This document shows, one piece after another, positions 18,591 through 27,063 of a stretch of 64,000 nt of DNA. Under the pieces are notes generated by a model, which saw only the letters and a list, made by a program, of their open reading frames with translations, had not been told where the DNA came from and searched no databases. Positions within the stretch are counted from its first letter, which is position 1. Every line of letters starts with the position of its first letter. The stretch comes from an uncultured Tenacibaculum sp. (lineage in GTDB: Bacteria; Bacteroidota; Bacteroidia; Flavobacteriales; Flavobacteriaceae): NCBI RefSeq assembly GCF_947504135.1, contig NZ_CANNGG010000001.1, forward strand, positions 310,001 to 374,000, written 5' to 3'. Made by a program: the position numbers and the translations under genes.

Positions 18591-20825
18591 ATGAAAAAAG
18601 GGGGCAAGATAATAGTATTCAATGTTTTAGTAGCTATCGTGTATTCGTGTAGTGTTAAAAAGGATGCTTTTTTAAATAGAAGTTACCATGCTGTTACCAC
18701 CAAATACAATGTGCTTTTTAATGGAGAACAAGCGTATTTAAAAGGTCTTGAAGAAATTCAAGAAAAACATGAAGATAACTTTTGGAAACGTTTACAAATT
18801 GAACCTATTACGTTTGATGAGAGTACAATAGATGCTAAAGTACTAACTCCAGGTACAGGCTTTAATACTGGACAAGAAGACGAAGAGAATAAAAACCTTA
18901 CTCCTTTTGAAAAAGCAGAAGAAAAAGCTGTAAAAGCAATTCAAACCCATTCGATGAATATTAATGGGTACGAAAAAAATAGTCAAATAGATGATGCTTA
19001 TCTTCTTTTAGGAAAGTCAAGATACTACACACAACGATTTATTCCAGCGTTAGAGGCGTTTAACTACGTTATAGTTAACTACCCTAAAGCAAACTTAAAC
19101 TACGAAACCAGAATTTGGAGAGCTAAGGCAAACATTCGTTTAGGTAATGAAAAAAGAGCGATACAAACATTACGATTATTATTAGATGTTTTAGATGAAA
19201 CGGAAAAGATAGGTAAATCGACTAAAGAGCAAGCCTATACAGCTATGGCAATGGCGTATGAGCAAACAGATACGATTCAAAAAGTAGTAGATTATTTAAA
19301 ATTAGCCACTGCTACAAATTACAACAAAGAGCAAACAGCTCGAAATATGTTTGTTTTAGGTCAAGTGTATAGTGAATTAGATAGAAAAGATTCCGCTCGA
19401 ATGGTGTTTAAAAAACTAGCAGAAAGTAGAAAAGCACCAGATAGGTTTCGTATTAGAGCAGAAATAGAATATGCTAAAAACACTCCAAACGATTCAGCTT
19501 CTATTGTAGTGTTGGCAAGAATGAAAAAACTCATAAAGAATACAGATAATCGTAAGTTTTTAAACGCTCTGTATTATCAAGCAGGAGTTTTAGAAGAAGG
19601 AAGAAATAACTCTGAAAAAGCAGTTGAGTACTATAAAAAATCACTACAAGCAAAGCATAATAATAACTATCAAAAAACCTATGCCTACGAACGTTTGGCA
19701 GATATGGCTTTTGAAAAAGAAGATTATCTACTAGCAGGTTCGTATTACGATAGTGTAATGCAGGTGGTTTCTAAAGAATTTGATCAAGAAAAAAGGATTC
19801 GAAAAATCCGAAGAAAAAATAAAGGACTTACTACTTTAAGAAAGTACGAAGAGACAGTGAAGAACAACGATAGTATTCTTCAATTAGTAGCTATGACTTC
19901 TGATGAAAGAACTTCTTTTTTTGAAAGCTATATTGAAAAAATTAAAAAAGAAGACGAAGAAAAACAACAACAGTTGCTAAATGCACAAAACTTCGGAAAT
20001 AGTTTTGGAGGTGGGGCTTCAATAAATAGTGCAACAAATAAAGGAAAATGGTATTTTTATAACACACAAGCTCTTAACTTTGGAAGAGCAGAGTTTCAAA
20101 AAGTATGGGGAACACGTCCTTTGGAAGATGACTGGAGATTGTCAGATAAGTCAATAAATACTGTCGAGAACACATCAGCAAATGCAGAAGGAACAAAAGT
20201 TAATCCAAGATATGAGCTTTCAACCTATCTAGATGCGATTCCAACCGACGAACAAGTAATTACAAATTTAGTTTTGGAGCGTAATGATGCATTGTATCAA
20301 TTAGGGTTGATTTACAAAGAGCAGTTTATAAACCATACGCTGGCTATTAAGAATTTAGAACGATTAAGAGAAGTAAGTACAGATGATAAGTTAGAATTAC
20401 CAATAAGCTATCATTTATTTCAAGTTTATAAAGAAAAAGGAGATATAGCAAAATCTAATGAGTATAAAAATGTCATTTTACAAAAGTATCCTGAAACAAC
20501 GTTTGCTCAAATAATTAAAAACCCTGACGTAAAGTTAGTAGCGGAGAAAAAAGAAGATGAAATTTTAAACAAGTATAAAGAAGTTTACTATTTGTATAAA
20601 GAAAATAAATTTGAAGAAGCTGTTAATGAGATAGATAATTTTTCTCCTTCACTACAAAATTCAAATTTAATTCCTAAATTCGCACTCTTAAAAGCCCTAG
20701 CGATAGGTAAATATCAAGATAAAGAAACCTATAAAAAAGAGTTAGAGTTTGTTGCGGTTAGTTATGCAACTACCGAAGAAGGTAAAAAAGCAAAAGAAAT
20801 CATAGAACAATTAAATAAAACATAA
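18591..20825 (+). CDS. sprE: Type IX secretion/gliding TPR lipoprotein SprE (PorW)
   Basis: A 744-residue lipoprotein (Cys20 after VAIVYS) made mostly of TPR-like helical repeats. The segment just after the lipobox, NRSYHAVTTKYNVLFNGEQAY, is characteristic of SprE/PorW, which in Flavobacterium johnsoniae and Porphyromonas gingivalis is required for type IX secretion and links the motor complex to the outer-membrane translocon. It is somewhat shorter than the F. johnsoniae protein as I recall it. The bactofilin gene follows after 20 bases and the gene cluster continues into atp genes. Confidence 0.85.
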   Translation: MKKGGKIIVFNVLVAIVYSCSVKKDAFLNRSYHAVTTKYNVLFNGEQAYLKGLEEIQEKHEDNFWKRLQIEPITFDESTIDAKVLTPGTGFNTGQEDEENKNLTPFEKAEEKAVKAIQTHSMNINGYEKNSQIDDAYLLLGKSRYYTQRFIPALEAFNYVIVNYPKANLNYETRIWRAKANIRLGNEKRAIQTLRLLLDVLDETEKIGKSTKEQAYTAMAMAYEQTDTIQKVVDYLKLATATNYNKEQTARNMFVLGQVYSELDRKDSARMVFKKLAESRKAPDRFRIRAEIEYAKNTPNDSASIVVLARMKKLIKNTDNRKFLNALYYQAGVLEEGRNNSEKAVEYYKKSLQAKHNNNYQKTYAYERLADMAFEKEDYLLAGSYYDSVMQVVSKEFDQEKRIRKIRRKNKGLTTLRKYEETVKNNDSILQLVAMTSDERTSFFESYIEKIKKEDEEKQQQLLNAQNFGNSFGGGASINSATNKGKWYFYNTQALNFGRAEFQKVWGTRPLEDDWRLSDKSINTVENTSANAEGTKVNPRYELSTYLDAIPTDEQVITNLVLERNDALYQLGLIYKEQFINHTLAIKNLERLREVSTDDKLELPISYHLFQVYKEKGDIAKSNEYKNVILQKYPETTFAQIIKNPDVKLVAEKKEDEILNKYKEVYYLYKENKFEEAVNEIDNFSPSLQNSNLIPKFALLKALAIGKYQDKETYKKELEFVAVSYATTEEGKKAKEIIEQLNKT

Positions 20826-20845
20826 ATCCCTTAAATTCCCCTAAT

Positions 20846-21253
20846 ATGTTTGGTAAAGAGAATAAAAAATCCGGAGAAAACAAAGTTGCAGAAAGAAATA
20901 TCATAGGACAAAACACTAAAATTACTGGAGAAATCATTTCAGAAGGAGATTTTAGAATTGACGGTACTTTAGAAGGAACCATAGTTACCAATGGTAGAGT
21001 AATTATTGGAGGTTCAGGTCTTATTAAAGGAAAAGTAGAATGTACTGATGCTGATATTGAAGGAAAATTTTCAGGTGAATTATTAGTTTCAAACGTGCTT
21101 ACCGTAAAATCAACAGCAAACATTAATGGAGATGTTGTTATAGGAAAGCTTTCTGTAGAGCCAGGAGCAGAGTTTAACGCAACATGTGCCATGAAAGGAG
21201 CGGTAAAAGAATTGAACAAAAATGAGCAAGGACTCAAAGAAAAATCCGCTTAA
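20846..21253 (+). CDS. Bactofilin (polymer-forming cytoskeletal protein)
   Basis: A 135-residue bactofilin. The core from about residue 20 to 115 is a right-handed beta helix of short repeats (GEIISEGDFRIDG, GTIVTNGRVIIG, IKGKVECTDADIEG, and so on), flanked by short charged tails. Bactofilins form nonpolar filaments on the inner face of the membrane and help position wall enzymes. It follows sprE closely, and its last 32 bases overlap the start of atpZ in another frame, so translation may be coupled. Confidence 0.92.
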   Translation: MFGKENKKSGENKVAERNIIGQNTKITGEIISEGDFRIDGTLEGTIVTNGRVIIGGSGLIKGKVECTDADIEGKFSGELLVSNVLTVKSTANINGDVVIGKLSVEPGAEFNATCAMKGAVKELNKNEQGLKEKSA

Positions 21254-21452
21254 TAAATACATACGATTTACAGGAATCGCGATTCAAATGGGCTTAACCA
21301 TTTACTTAGGAAGTTTGCTGGGTGAATGGTTAGACCAAAAATATCCGAACGATAGTGAACTTTACACGAAAATTTGTACACTTGCAGCGGTTTTTGGTGC
21401 CATATATTCTGTAATACGCCAAGTAATTAAGATAACCGGTAATAATGGGTAA
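21222..21452 (+). CDS. atpZ: AtpZ/AtpI family ATP synthase assembly protein
   Basis: A 76-residue protein with two hydrophobic helices (about 15-35 and 49-70) and the GxxLGxWLDxxxP pattern between them, typical of AtpZ/AtpI, small proteins that help F1Fo assembly or magnesium supply. It starts inside the bactofilin gene (32-base overlap) and overlaps the next gene by 8 bases. Later in-frame start codons would remove the first helix, so the overlap is likely real. Confidence 0.85.
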   Translation: MSKDSKKNPLNKYIRFTGIAIQMGLTIYLGSLLGEWLDQKYPNDSELYTKICTLAAVFGAIYSVIRQVIKITGNNG

Positions 21453-21825
21453 ACGAATTTTAGTATTTTCTTCTATCATACTAACTTTAGGGATAGGAGG
21501 CTTTTTTTTAAACAGCTTTTTACTTTCTAATGCAGGGGTAACACTTTCTTTTTCGGTGTTACAAGTGTATTGTTTTAATGTAATAGCAACCATTTTAATT
21601 TATGCTTTAATAGAATGGGTGTTAGGATATTTACCCAATGAAACAGGTTATTTGTATCTAGGGATGCTAATGGTAAAATTCGGAGTCTTTATTCTTTTAT
21701 TTCAAAAAAGTATTTTTTCAGAGGTAGGGTTAACAAACCCAGAAAAAGCAACCTTATTAGTTCCTATTATGGTATTTTTAGCTATTGAAACAGCAGCGCT
21801 TTCAAAAATACTTAACGCTAAATAA
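21445..21825 (+). CDS. Small four-helix membrane protein, probable DUF6168/AtpI-like
   Basis: A 126-residue protein with four hydrophobic helices. It has no motif I can name with certainty; position between atpZ and atpB and the topology suit an AtpI-like accessory protein, and Flavobacteria often carry a DUF6168 protein here. It overlaps atpZ by eight bases. It is likely the end of the sprE-bactofilin-atpZ transcript, because a separate promoter precedes atpB. Confidence 0.7.
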   Translation: MGKRILVFSSIILTLGIGGFFLNSFLLSNAGVTLSFSVLQVYCFNVIATILIYALIEWVLGYLPNETGYLYLGMLMVKFGVFILLFQKSIFSEVGLTNPEKATLLVPIMVFLAIETAALSKILNAK

Positions 21826-21878
21826 CTGAGCTGTTTAAGGTACGACGTAGGCTTCTTTAAAACTAAGCAAAAAAAGGG

Positions 21879-21908
21879 TTTGTAGTTTTAATTAAATGTG
21901 TACCTTTG
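21879..21908 (+). promoter_or_regulatory. Promoter of the atp operon
   Basis: TTTG (21879-21882), an 18-base spacer, then TACCTTTG (21901-21908) make one of the best Bacteroidota-type promoters in the window. Transcription should begin near 21913, after the upstream ATG at 21896, which shows that atpB starts at 21950. Confidence 0.75.
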
Positions 21909-21949
21909 CAGCGAAATTTACAGACCCAAAATCTATATTTAGTAAAGGT

Positions 21950-23071
21950 ATGATGGTAGCAAACAAAACTATCAAGTTTTTAACACTTTTGACACTTGTG
22001 TTTTCATCGTTAACTGCATTTGCAGGAGGAGGCGATACAACTTCTAATGATGATGGAAGAATTAACACTAAAGAATCAATAGATGCTTACATTAAGCATC
22101 ACTTAGCAGACTCTCACGATTTTAGCTTGTTTTCATATACTAATGATGCAGGAGAGCGTAAACACATTGGGTTTCCGTTACCAGTAATTGTTTGGACAAC
22201 CGAAGGATTAAGAGTTTTTATGTCTTCAGAATTTCATCACAATGATGACGGTGCTGTTATCGTAGAAAAAGATGGAGTTAAGTTAACGAAAATTCACAGT
22301 AAAATATATGAGTTAAATGCAGGTGAAGAAGCAGTTGCTTTTGATGAAGAACATCACGCTACAAATGCACAAAAAGTGTTAGATTTATCTATTACTAAAA
22401 GTGTTTTTGGTATGTTATTCGCAGGGTTGTTAATGTTCTTCGGATTTAGAAGTTTAGCTTCAGGGTACAAGAAAGGACCAATCCCAACAGGTGCAGCACG
22501 TATATTAGAGCCTTTAGTATTATATGTAAGAGACGAAATTGCACGTCCAAATATCGGAGAGAAACATTACCGTAGATTTATGGGGTTCTTATTAACCGTA
22601 TTCTTCTTTATTTGGTTCTTAAACTTATTAGGATTAACTCCGTTAGGGTTTAACGTAACAGGTCAAATAGCAGTAACAGTTTGTTTAGCTTTATTCACAT
22701 TCTTTATTGTACAATTTAGCGGAAATAAAGATTATTGGAAACATATTTTCTGGATGCCAGGTGTGCCAGTATTAATGAAAATAGTATTAGCGCCAATCGA
22801 GGTGTTAGGTATGTTAACTAAACCATTCTCTTTATTTGTGCGTTTATTTGCGAACATCACCGCAGGTCACTCTGTAGTAATGGGTATCGCAGCATTGATG
22901 ATTTTATTAAAAGCAAAGTTTGGAACAGCAGGAGCTACAGGAATCTCTTTCTTCCTAACTTTATTCTTAACTATTATAGAATTATTAGTAGCCTTTTTAC
23001 AAGCTTATATCTTTACTATGTTATCATCGTTATTCATTGGTATGGCTGTAGAAGAGCATGATCATCATTAA
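21950..23071 (+). CDS. atpB: F1Fo ATP synthase subunit a
   Basis: A 373-residue proton-channel subunit. The start at 21950 is chosen because the earlier in-frame ATG (21896) precedes the promoter -7 box. An N-terminal signal-like segment (ending AFAGGG) and a long periplasmic domain rich in His and Asp come first, as is usual in Bacteroidota. The channel helices follow, with the essential Arg in the segment KPFSLFVRLFANITAGHSV and a His-rich C-terminus (EEHDHH). It forms the half-channels against the c ring. It opens the atpBEFHAG operon. Confidence 0.95.
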   Translation: MMVANKTIKFLTLLTLVFSSLTAFAGGGDTTSNDDGRINTKESIDAYIKHHLADSHDFSLFSYTNDAGERKHIGFPLPVIVWTTEGLRVFMSSEFHHNDDGAVIVEKDGVKLTKIHSKIYELNAGEEAVAFDEEHHATNAQKVLDLSITKSVFGMLFAGLLMFFGFRSLASGYKKGPIPTGAARILEPLVLYVRDEIARPNIGEKHYRRFMGFLLTVFFFIWFLNLLGLTPLGFNVTGQIAVTVCLALFTFFIVQFSGNKDYWKHIFWMPGVPVLMKIVLAPIEVLGMLTKPFSLFVRLFANITAGHSVVMGIAALMILLKAKFGTAGATGISFFLTLFLTIIELLVAFLQAYIFTMLSSLFIGMAVEEHDHH

Positions 23072-23305
<234 letters not shown>

Positions 23306-23324
23306 GCAACAAAACAAAAAAACA

Positions 23325-23353
23325 AATTCCTGTAACGGTTGGTTGCAGGAATT
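23325..23353 (+). other. Intercistronic hairpin between atpE and atpF
   Basis: AATTCCTGTAAC (23325-23336) pairs with GTTGCAGGAATT (23342-23353), twelve pairs including one G-T, with a five-base loop. No T tract follows, so it is more likely an mRNA-stabilising or processing element than a full terminator. Confidence 0.7.
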
Positions 23354-23393
23354 GTTTACACAATTAAACAAAAACACGAAAAAATAAATAATA

Positions 23394-23891
23394 ATGGGAA
23401 TATTTAATGACTTTTCAATAGGGTTGTTTCTTATGCAACTTGTAATCTTATGTTTGTTAATCTTTATAATGGCAAAGTTTGCATGGAAGCCTATTTTGAA
23501 TGCGTTAAATGAGCGTGAAGAAGGAATTCAAGGAGCTTTAGATGCTGCAGAAAACGCTCGTAAGGAAATGCAAAATTTACAAGCTGATAATGAGCGTTTA
23601 TTAAAAGAAGCAAGAGCAGAGAGAGATGCAATGATGAAAGAAGCTCGTGAGATTAAAGATAAAATTATAGCAGATGCTAAACAAGAAGCAGAAGAGCAAA
23701 CTACTGCAATGATTGATAATGCAAAAGCTACAATAAAACAAGAACAACAAGCAGCTATTGCTGAGTTAAAGAAAACAGTAGGTAACTTATCTATTGAAAT
23801 CGCTCAAAAAGTAGTAAGAAAAGAATTAGCTTCACAAGACGATCAGTTAAAGCTTGTTGAAGGAATGTTAGAAGAGGTTACTTTAAACTAA
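23394..23891 (+). CDS. atpF: F1Fo ATP synthase subunit b
   Basis: A 165-residue peripheral-stalk subunit: one N-terminal membrane helix (about residues 8-28), then a long, charged coiled coil rich in Ala, Glu and Lys. The WKPILNALNEREEGI segment after the membrane helix is typical. It joins Fo subunit a to delta and alpha. A single b gene is present here (no b' copy). atpH follows after seven bases. Confidence 0.95.
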   Translation: MGIFNDFSIGLFLMQLVILCLLIFIMAKFAWKPILNALNEREEGIQGALDAAENARKEMQNLQADNERLLKEARAERDAMMKEAREIKDKIIADAKQEAEEQTTAMIDNAKATIKQEQQAAIAELKKTVGNLSIEIAQKVVRKELASQDDQLKLVEGMLEEVTLN

Positions 23892-23898
23892 TCAGTAG

Positions 23899-24456
23899 AT
23901 GAAAGAATCAAGAGCAGCATTACGTTACGCAAAAGCAATTTTAAACTTAGCTAAAGAATCAGGAAATGAAACTTTAGTAAACGGTAACATGAAGTTAATC
24001 GTTGATACAATTGCTGAAAGCGCTGATTTAGATGTTATGCTTAAAAGTCCTGTAATCAAAGCTGCAGATAAAAGTAAAGTTTTAAATGCACTTTTTGGTG
24101 ATAAAGTAGATAACATCGTAAAAGGGTTATTTAACTTATTAGAGGAAAATAAGCGTATGGTGATGTTAGAACCTATTGCTAAGCAATATGGCGTTATATA
24201 TGATCACTACAAAAACATGAAAGTTGCTAGAGTTACTACAGCAGTAGCTTTAACAAAAGAGTTAGAAGATAAAATACAAGCTAAAATTGTAGCCCTTACA
24301 GGAAACAATGCAAGTATTGAGAATATAGTAAATCCTGATATTTTAGGAGGATTTATCTTAAGAGTTGGAGATGTGCAGTACGATGCAAGCATCTCTAGCC
24401 AATTCAATGAGTTAAGGAGAGAGTTTGACAACGGTCATTACATTCCAAAAATTTAA
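23899..24456 (+). CDS. atpH: F1Fo ATP synthase subunit delta
   Basis: A 185-residue OSCP/delta subunit: N-terminal helical bundle (residues 1-105) beginning RAALRYAKAILNLA, then a C-terminal domain ending in the conserved GGFILRVGDVQYDASIS pattern. It holds the stator to the top of F1. Position between atpF and atpA is standard. Confidence 0.95.
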   Translation: MKESRAALRYAKAILNLAKESGNETLVNGNMKLIVDTIAESADLDVMLKSPVIKAADKSKVLNALFGDKVDNIVKGLFNLLEENKRMVMLEPIAKQYGVIYDHYKNMKVARVTTAVALTKELEDKIQAKIVALTGNNASIENIVNPDILGGFILRVGDVQYDASISSQFNELRREFDNGHYIPKI

Positions 24457-24477
24457 TTATACATCAAAAGAAATAAG

Positions 24478-26058
24478 ATGGCAGCAATTAAACCAGCTGA
24501 AGTATCAGCAATTTTAAAGGAACAATTAACAAATTTTGAGTCTAAGGCTTCATTAAACGAAGTAGGGACAGTATTACAAGTAGGTGATGGTATTGCACGT
24601 GTTTATGGATTATCTAACGTACAATACGGAGAATTAGTAGAATTCGATAACGGATTAGAAGGTATCGTATTAAACTTAGAAGAAGATAATGCAGGTGTTG
24701 TATTATTAGGAGCTTCTACTTCAGTAAGAGAAGGATCTACTGTAAAACGTACAGAAAGAATTGCTTCTTTAAAAGCTGGAGAAGGAATTGTAGGACGTGT
24801 TGTTAACACTTTAGGGCAACCAATCGATGGTAAAGGACCAATCGAAGGTGAAACTTTCGAAATGCCTTTAGAGCGTAAAGCACCAGGGGTTATTTTCCGT
24901 GAGCCTGTAACTGAGCCAATGCAAACAGGTATCAAATCTATCGATGCAATGATTCCAGTAGGTCGTGGTCAACGTGAGTTAATCATTGGAGACCGTCAAA
25001 CAGGTAAATCAACTGTTGCTATTGACACTATCTTAAATCAAAAAGAATTTTATGATGCAGGACAACCAGTGTACTGTATCTACGTAGCTATCGGTCAAAA
25101 AGCTTCAACAGTAGCAGCTATTGCTAACATGTTAGAAGAAAAAGGAGCGTTAGCATATACAACTATCGTTGCTGCAAATGCATCTGATCCTGCACCAATG
25201 CAGGTATATGCACCATTCGCAGGAGCTGCAATTGGAGAATATTTCCGTGATACTGGTAGACCAGCTTTAATTGTTTATGATGATTTATCTAAACAAGCAG
25301 TAGCTTACCGTGAGGTATCTTTATTATTAAGAAGACCACCAGGACGTGAGGCTTACCCAGGGGATGTATTCTACTTACACTCAAGATTATTAGAGCGTGC
25401 TGCAAAAGTTATTAATGACGATGCTATTGCTGCTGAAATGAACGACTTACCAGAATCATTAAAAGGTAAAGTAAAAGGTGGAGGATCTTTAACAGCATTA
25501 CCAATTATTGAAACTCAAGCTGGAGACGTTTCTGCATATATTCCTACAAACGTAATTTCGATTACTGATGGTCAGATATTCTTAGAGTCTGATTTATTCA
25601 ACTCAGGGGTTCGTCCAGCAATTAACGTAGGTATCTCTGTATCACGTGTAGGAGGTTCTGCTCAGATCAAATCAATGAAAAAGGTATCTGGTACATTAAA
25701 GTTAGATCAAGCTCAGTACCGTGAATTAGAAGCATTCGCTAAGTTTGGTTCTGATTTAGATGCAGCAACTTTAAATGTAATTGAAAAGGGTAAGCGTAAC
25801 GTAGAGATCTTAAAGCAAGCTCAAAACGATCCTTATACTGTAGAAGATCAGGTAGCTATTATTTATGCAGGTTCTAAGAACTTGTTAAAAGATGTGCCTG
25901 TAAACAAGGTAAAAGAATTTGAAAAAGATTATTTAGAGTACTTAAATGCGAAGCATAGAGATACTTTAGATACTTTAAAAGCAGGGAAATTAACTGATGA
26001 AGTAATTGATACTTTAAGAGACGCTGCAAAAGAAATTTCAGCTAAATTTTCAGCTTAA
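24478..26058 (+). CDS. atpA: F1Fo ATP synthase subunit alpha
   Basis: A 526-residue F1 subunit with the P-loop GDRQTGKST at about residues 171-179 and the alpha signature [13 protein letters not shown]. It forms the hexamer with beta subunits, whose gene (atpD) is not in this window. The arginine finger lies in the VSRVGGSAQ stretch. Length is normal. Confidence 0.97.
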   Translation: MAAIKPAEVSAILKEQLTNFESKASLNEVGTVLQVGDGIARVYGLSNVQYGELVEFDNGLEGIVLNLEEDNAGVVLLGASTSVREGSTVKRTERIASLKAGEGIVGRVVNTLGQPIDGKGPIEGETFEMPLERKAPGVIFREPVTEPMQTGIKSIDAMIPVGRGQRELIIGDRQTGKSTVAIDTILNQKEFYDAGQPVYCIYVAIGQKASTVAAIANMLEEKGALAYTTIVAANASDPAPMQVYAPFAGAAIGEYFRDTGRPALIVYDDLSKQAVAYREVSLLLRRPPGREAYPGDVFYLHSRLLERAAKVINDDAIAAEMNDLPESLKGKVKGGGSLTALPIIETQAGDVSAYIPTNVISITDGQIFLESDLFNSGVRPAINVGISVSRVGGSAQIKSMKKVSGTLKLDQAQYRELEAFAKFGSDLDAATLNVIEKGKRNVEILKQAQNDPYTVEDQVAIIYAGSKNLLKDVPVNKVKEFEKDYLEYLNAKHRDTLDTLKAGKLTDEVIDTLRDAAKEISAKFSA

Positions 26059-26069
26059 TAAAAAGACTT

Positions 26070-26118
26070 TAGTATTGAGTATTGAGATGAAACTTCTCAA
26101 TACTCAGTGCTCAATACT
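26070..26118 (+). repeat. Imperfect inverted repeat between atpA and atpG
   Basis: TAGTATTGAG plus TATTGAGA (26070-26087) face TCTCAATA, a seven-base bulge and CTCAATACTA (26094-26118). The unit TATTGAG occurs repeatedly in both orientations. It may be a decayed dispersed repeat or an mRNA hairpin setting the atpA/atpG ratio. Confidence 0.65.
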
Positions 26119-26132
26119 AAATACTACAAAGT

Positions 26133-26993
26133 ATGGCAAACTTAAAAGAAATACGTAACAGAATTACTTCGATTAAATCAACAATGCAGATTACCTCTGC
26201 CATGAAAATGGTATCGGCTGCAAAGTTGAAAAAGGCTCAAGATGCAATTACAGCAATGCGTCCGTATTCATCTAAGCTTACCGAATTATTACAAAGCTTA
26301 AGCGCTACATTAGATAGCAATGCAGGTGGAGTATATTCAACAGAAAGAGAAGTAAATAAGGTATTGTTAGTTACTGTAACTTCTAACAGAGGTTTATGTG
26401 GTGGTTTTAACTCATCTATAATCAAAGAAACAGTTAAAACAATCAACGAAAAATATAATAATGCTGCTGTTGATTTATTAACTATTGGTAAAAAAGGAAA
26501 TGATATTTTATCAAAAGAGTATACAGTTATTGAAAATAGAAATGATATTTTTGATGAATTAACTTTTGATAATGTTGCTGAAGTTGCTGAACAGTTAATG
26601 AATTTATTTGTAGATGGTTCTTATGATAAAATAGAGATTATTTACAACAGATTTAAAAACGCAGCGACTCAAATACCACAGGTAGAGCAATTCTTACCAA
26701 TTCAACCTGTAGAAGGAGAATCAAATGCTAATTCAGACTACATTTTTGAACCTTCAAAAGAAGAAATTATTTTAGAGTTAATTCCTAAGTCATTAAAAAC
26801 GCAATTATACAAAGCAATTCGTGATTCATTTGCTGCCGAACACGGTGCTCGTATGACTGCAATGCACAAAGCAACTGATAATGCTACGGAATTACGTGAT
26901 GAGTTATTATTAACATACAACAAAGCACGTCAAGCTGCAATTACAAACGAGATCTTAGAGATTGTTGGTGGAGCAGAAGCTTTAAATAACTAA
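26133..26993 (+). CDS. atpG: F1Fo ATP synthase subunit gamma
   Basis: A 286-residue central-stalk subunit. It shows the N-terminal helix RNRITSIKSTMQITSAMKMV, the conserved TSNRGLCGGFNS motif, and the C-terminal helix with ELRDELLLTYNKARQAAIT. It turns inside the alpha-beta hexamer. It is the last gene of the cluster here; epsilon and beta must lie elsewhere. A terminator shared with dxs follows. Confidence 0.97.
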   Translation: MANLKEIRNRITSIKSTMQITSAMKMVSAAKLKKAQDAITAMRPYSSKLTELLQSLSATLDSNAGGVYSTEREVNKVLLVTVTSNRGLCGGFNSSIIKETVKTINEKYNNAAVDLLTIGKKGNDILSKEYTVIENRNDIFDELTFDNVAEVAEQLMNLFVDGSYDKIEIIYNRFKNAATQIPQVEQFLPIQPVEGESNANSDYIFEPSKEEIILELIPKSLKTQLYKAIRDSFAAEHGARMTAMHKATDNATELRDELLLTYNKARQAAITNEILEIVGGAEALNN

Positions 26994-27032
26994 GAAAAGA
27001 GAATTCCTCAAAATATTTTGAGAGTTATCATA

Positions 27033-27060
27033 AAAAAGCGAACCAATTTGGTTCGCTTTT
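27033..27060. terminator. Bidirectional terminator between atpG and dxs
   Basis: AAAAGCGAACCAA and TTGGTTCGCTTTT form a stem with A tracts on one side and T tracts on the other, suiting both converging genes. A perfect 16-base palindrome (27007-27022) lies just before it. Confidence 0.88.
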
Positions 27061-27063
27061 CTT

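Noticed and set aside
27007..27022. Perfect 16-base palindrome after atpG as an operator
   Set aside because: It lies downstream of a stop codon and just before a terminator, with no promoter nearby; it is AT-rich and may be chance or part of the 3' end.
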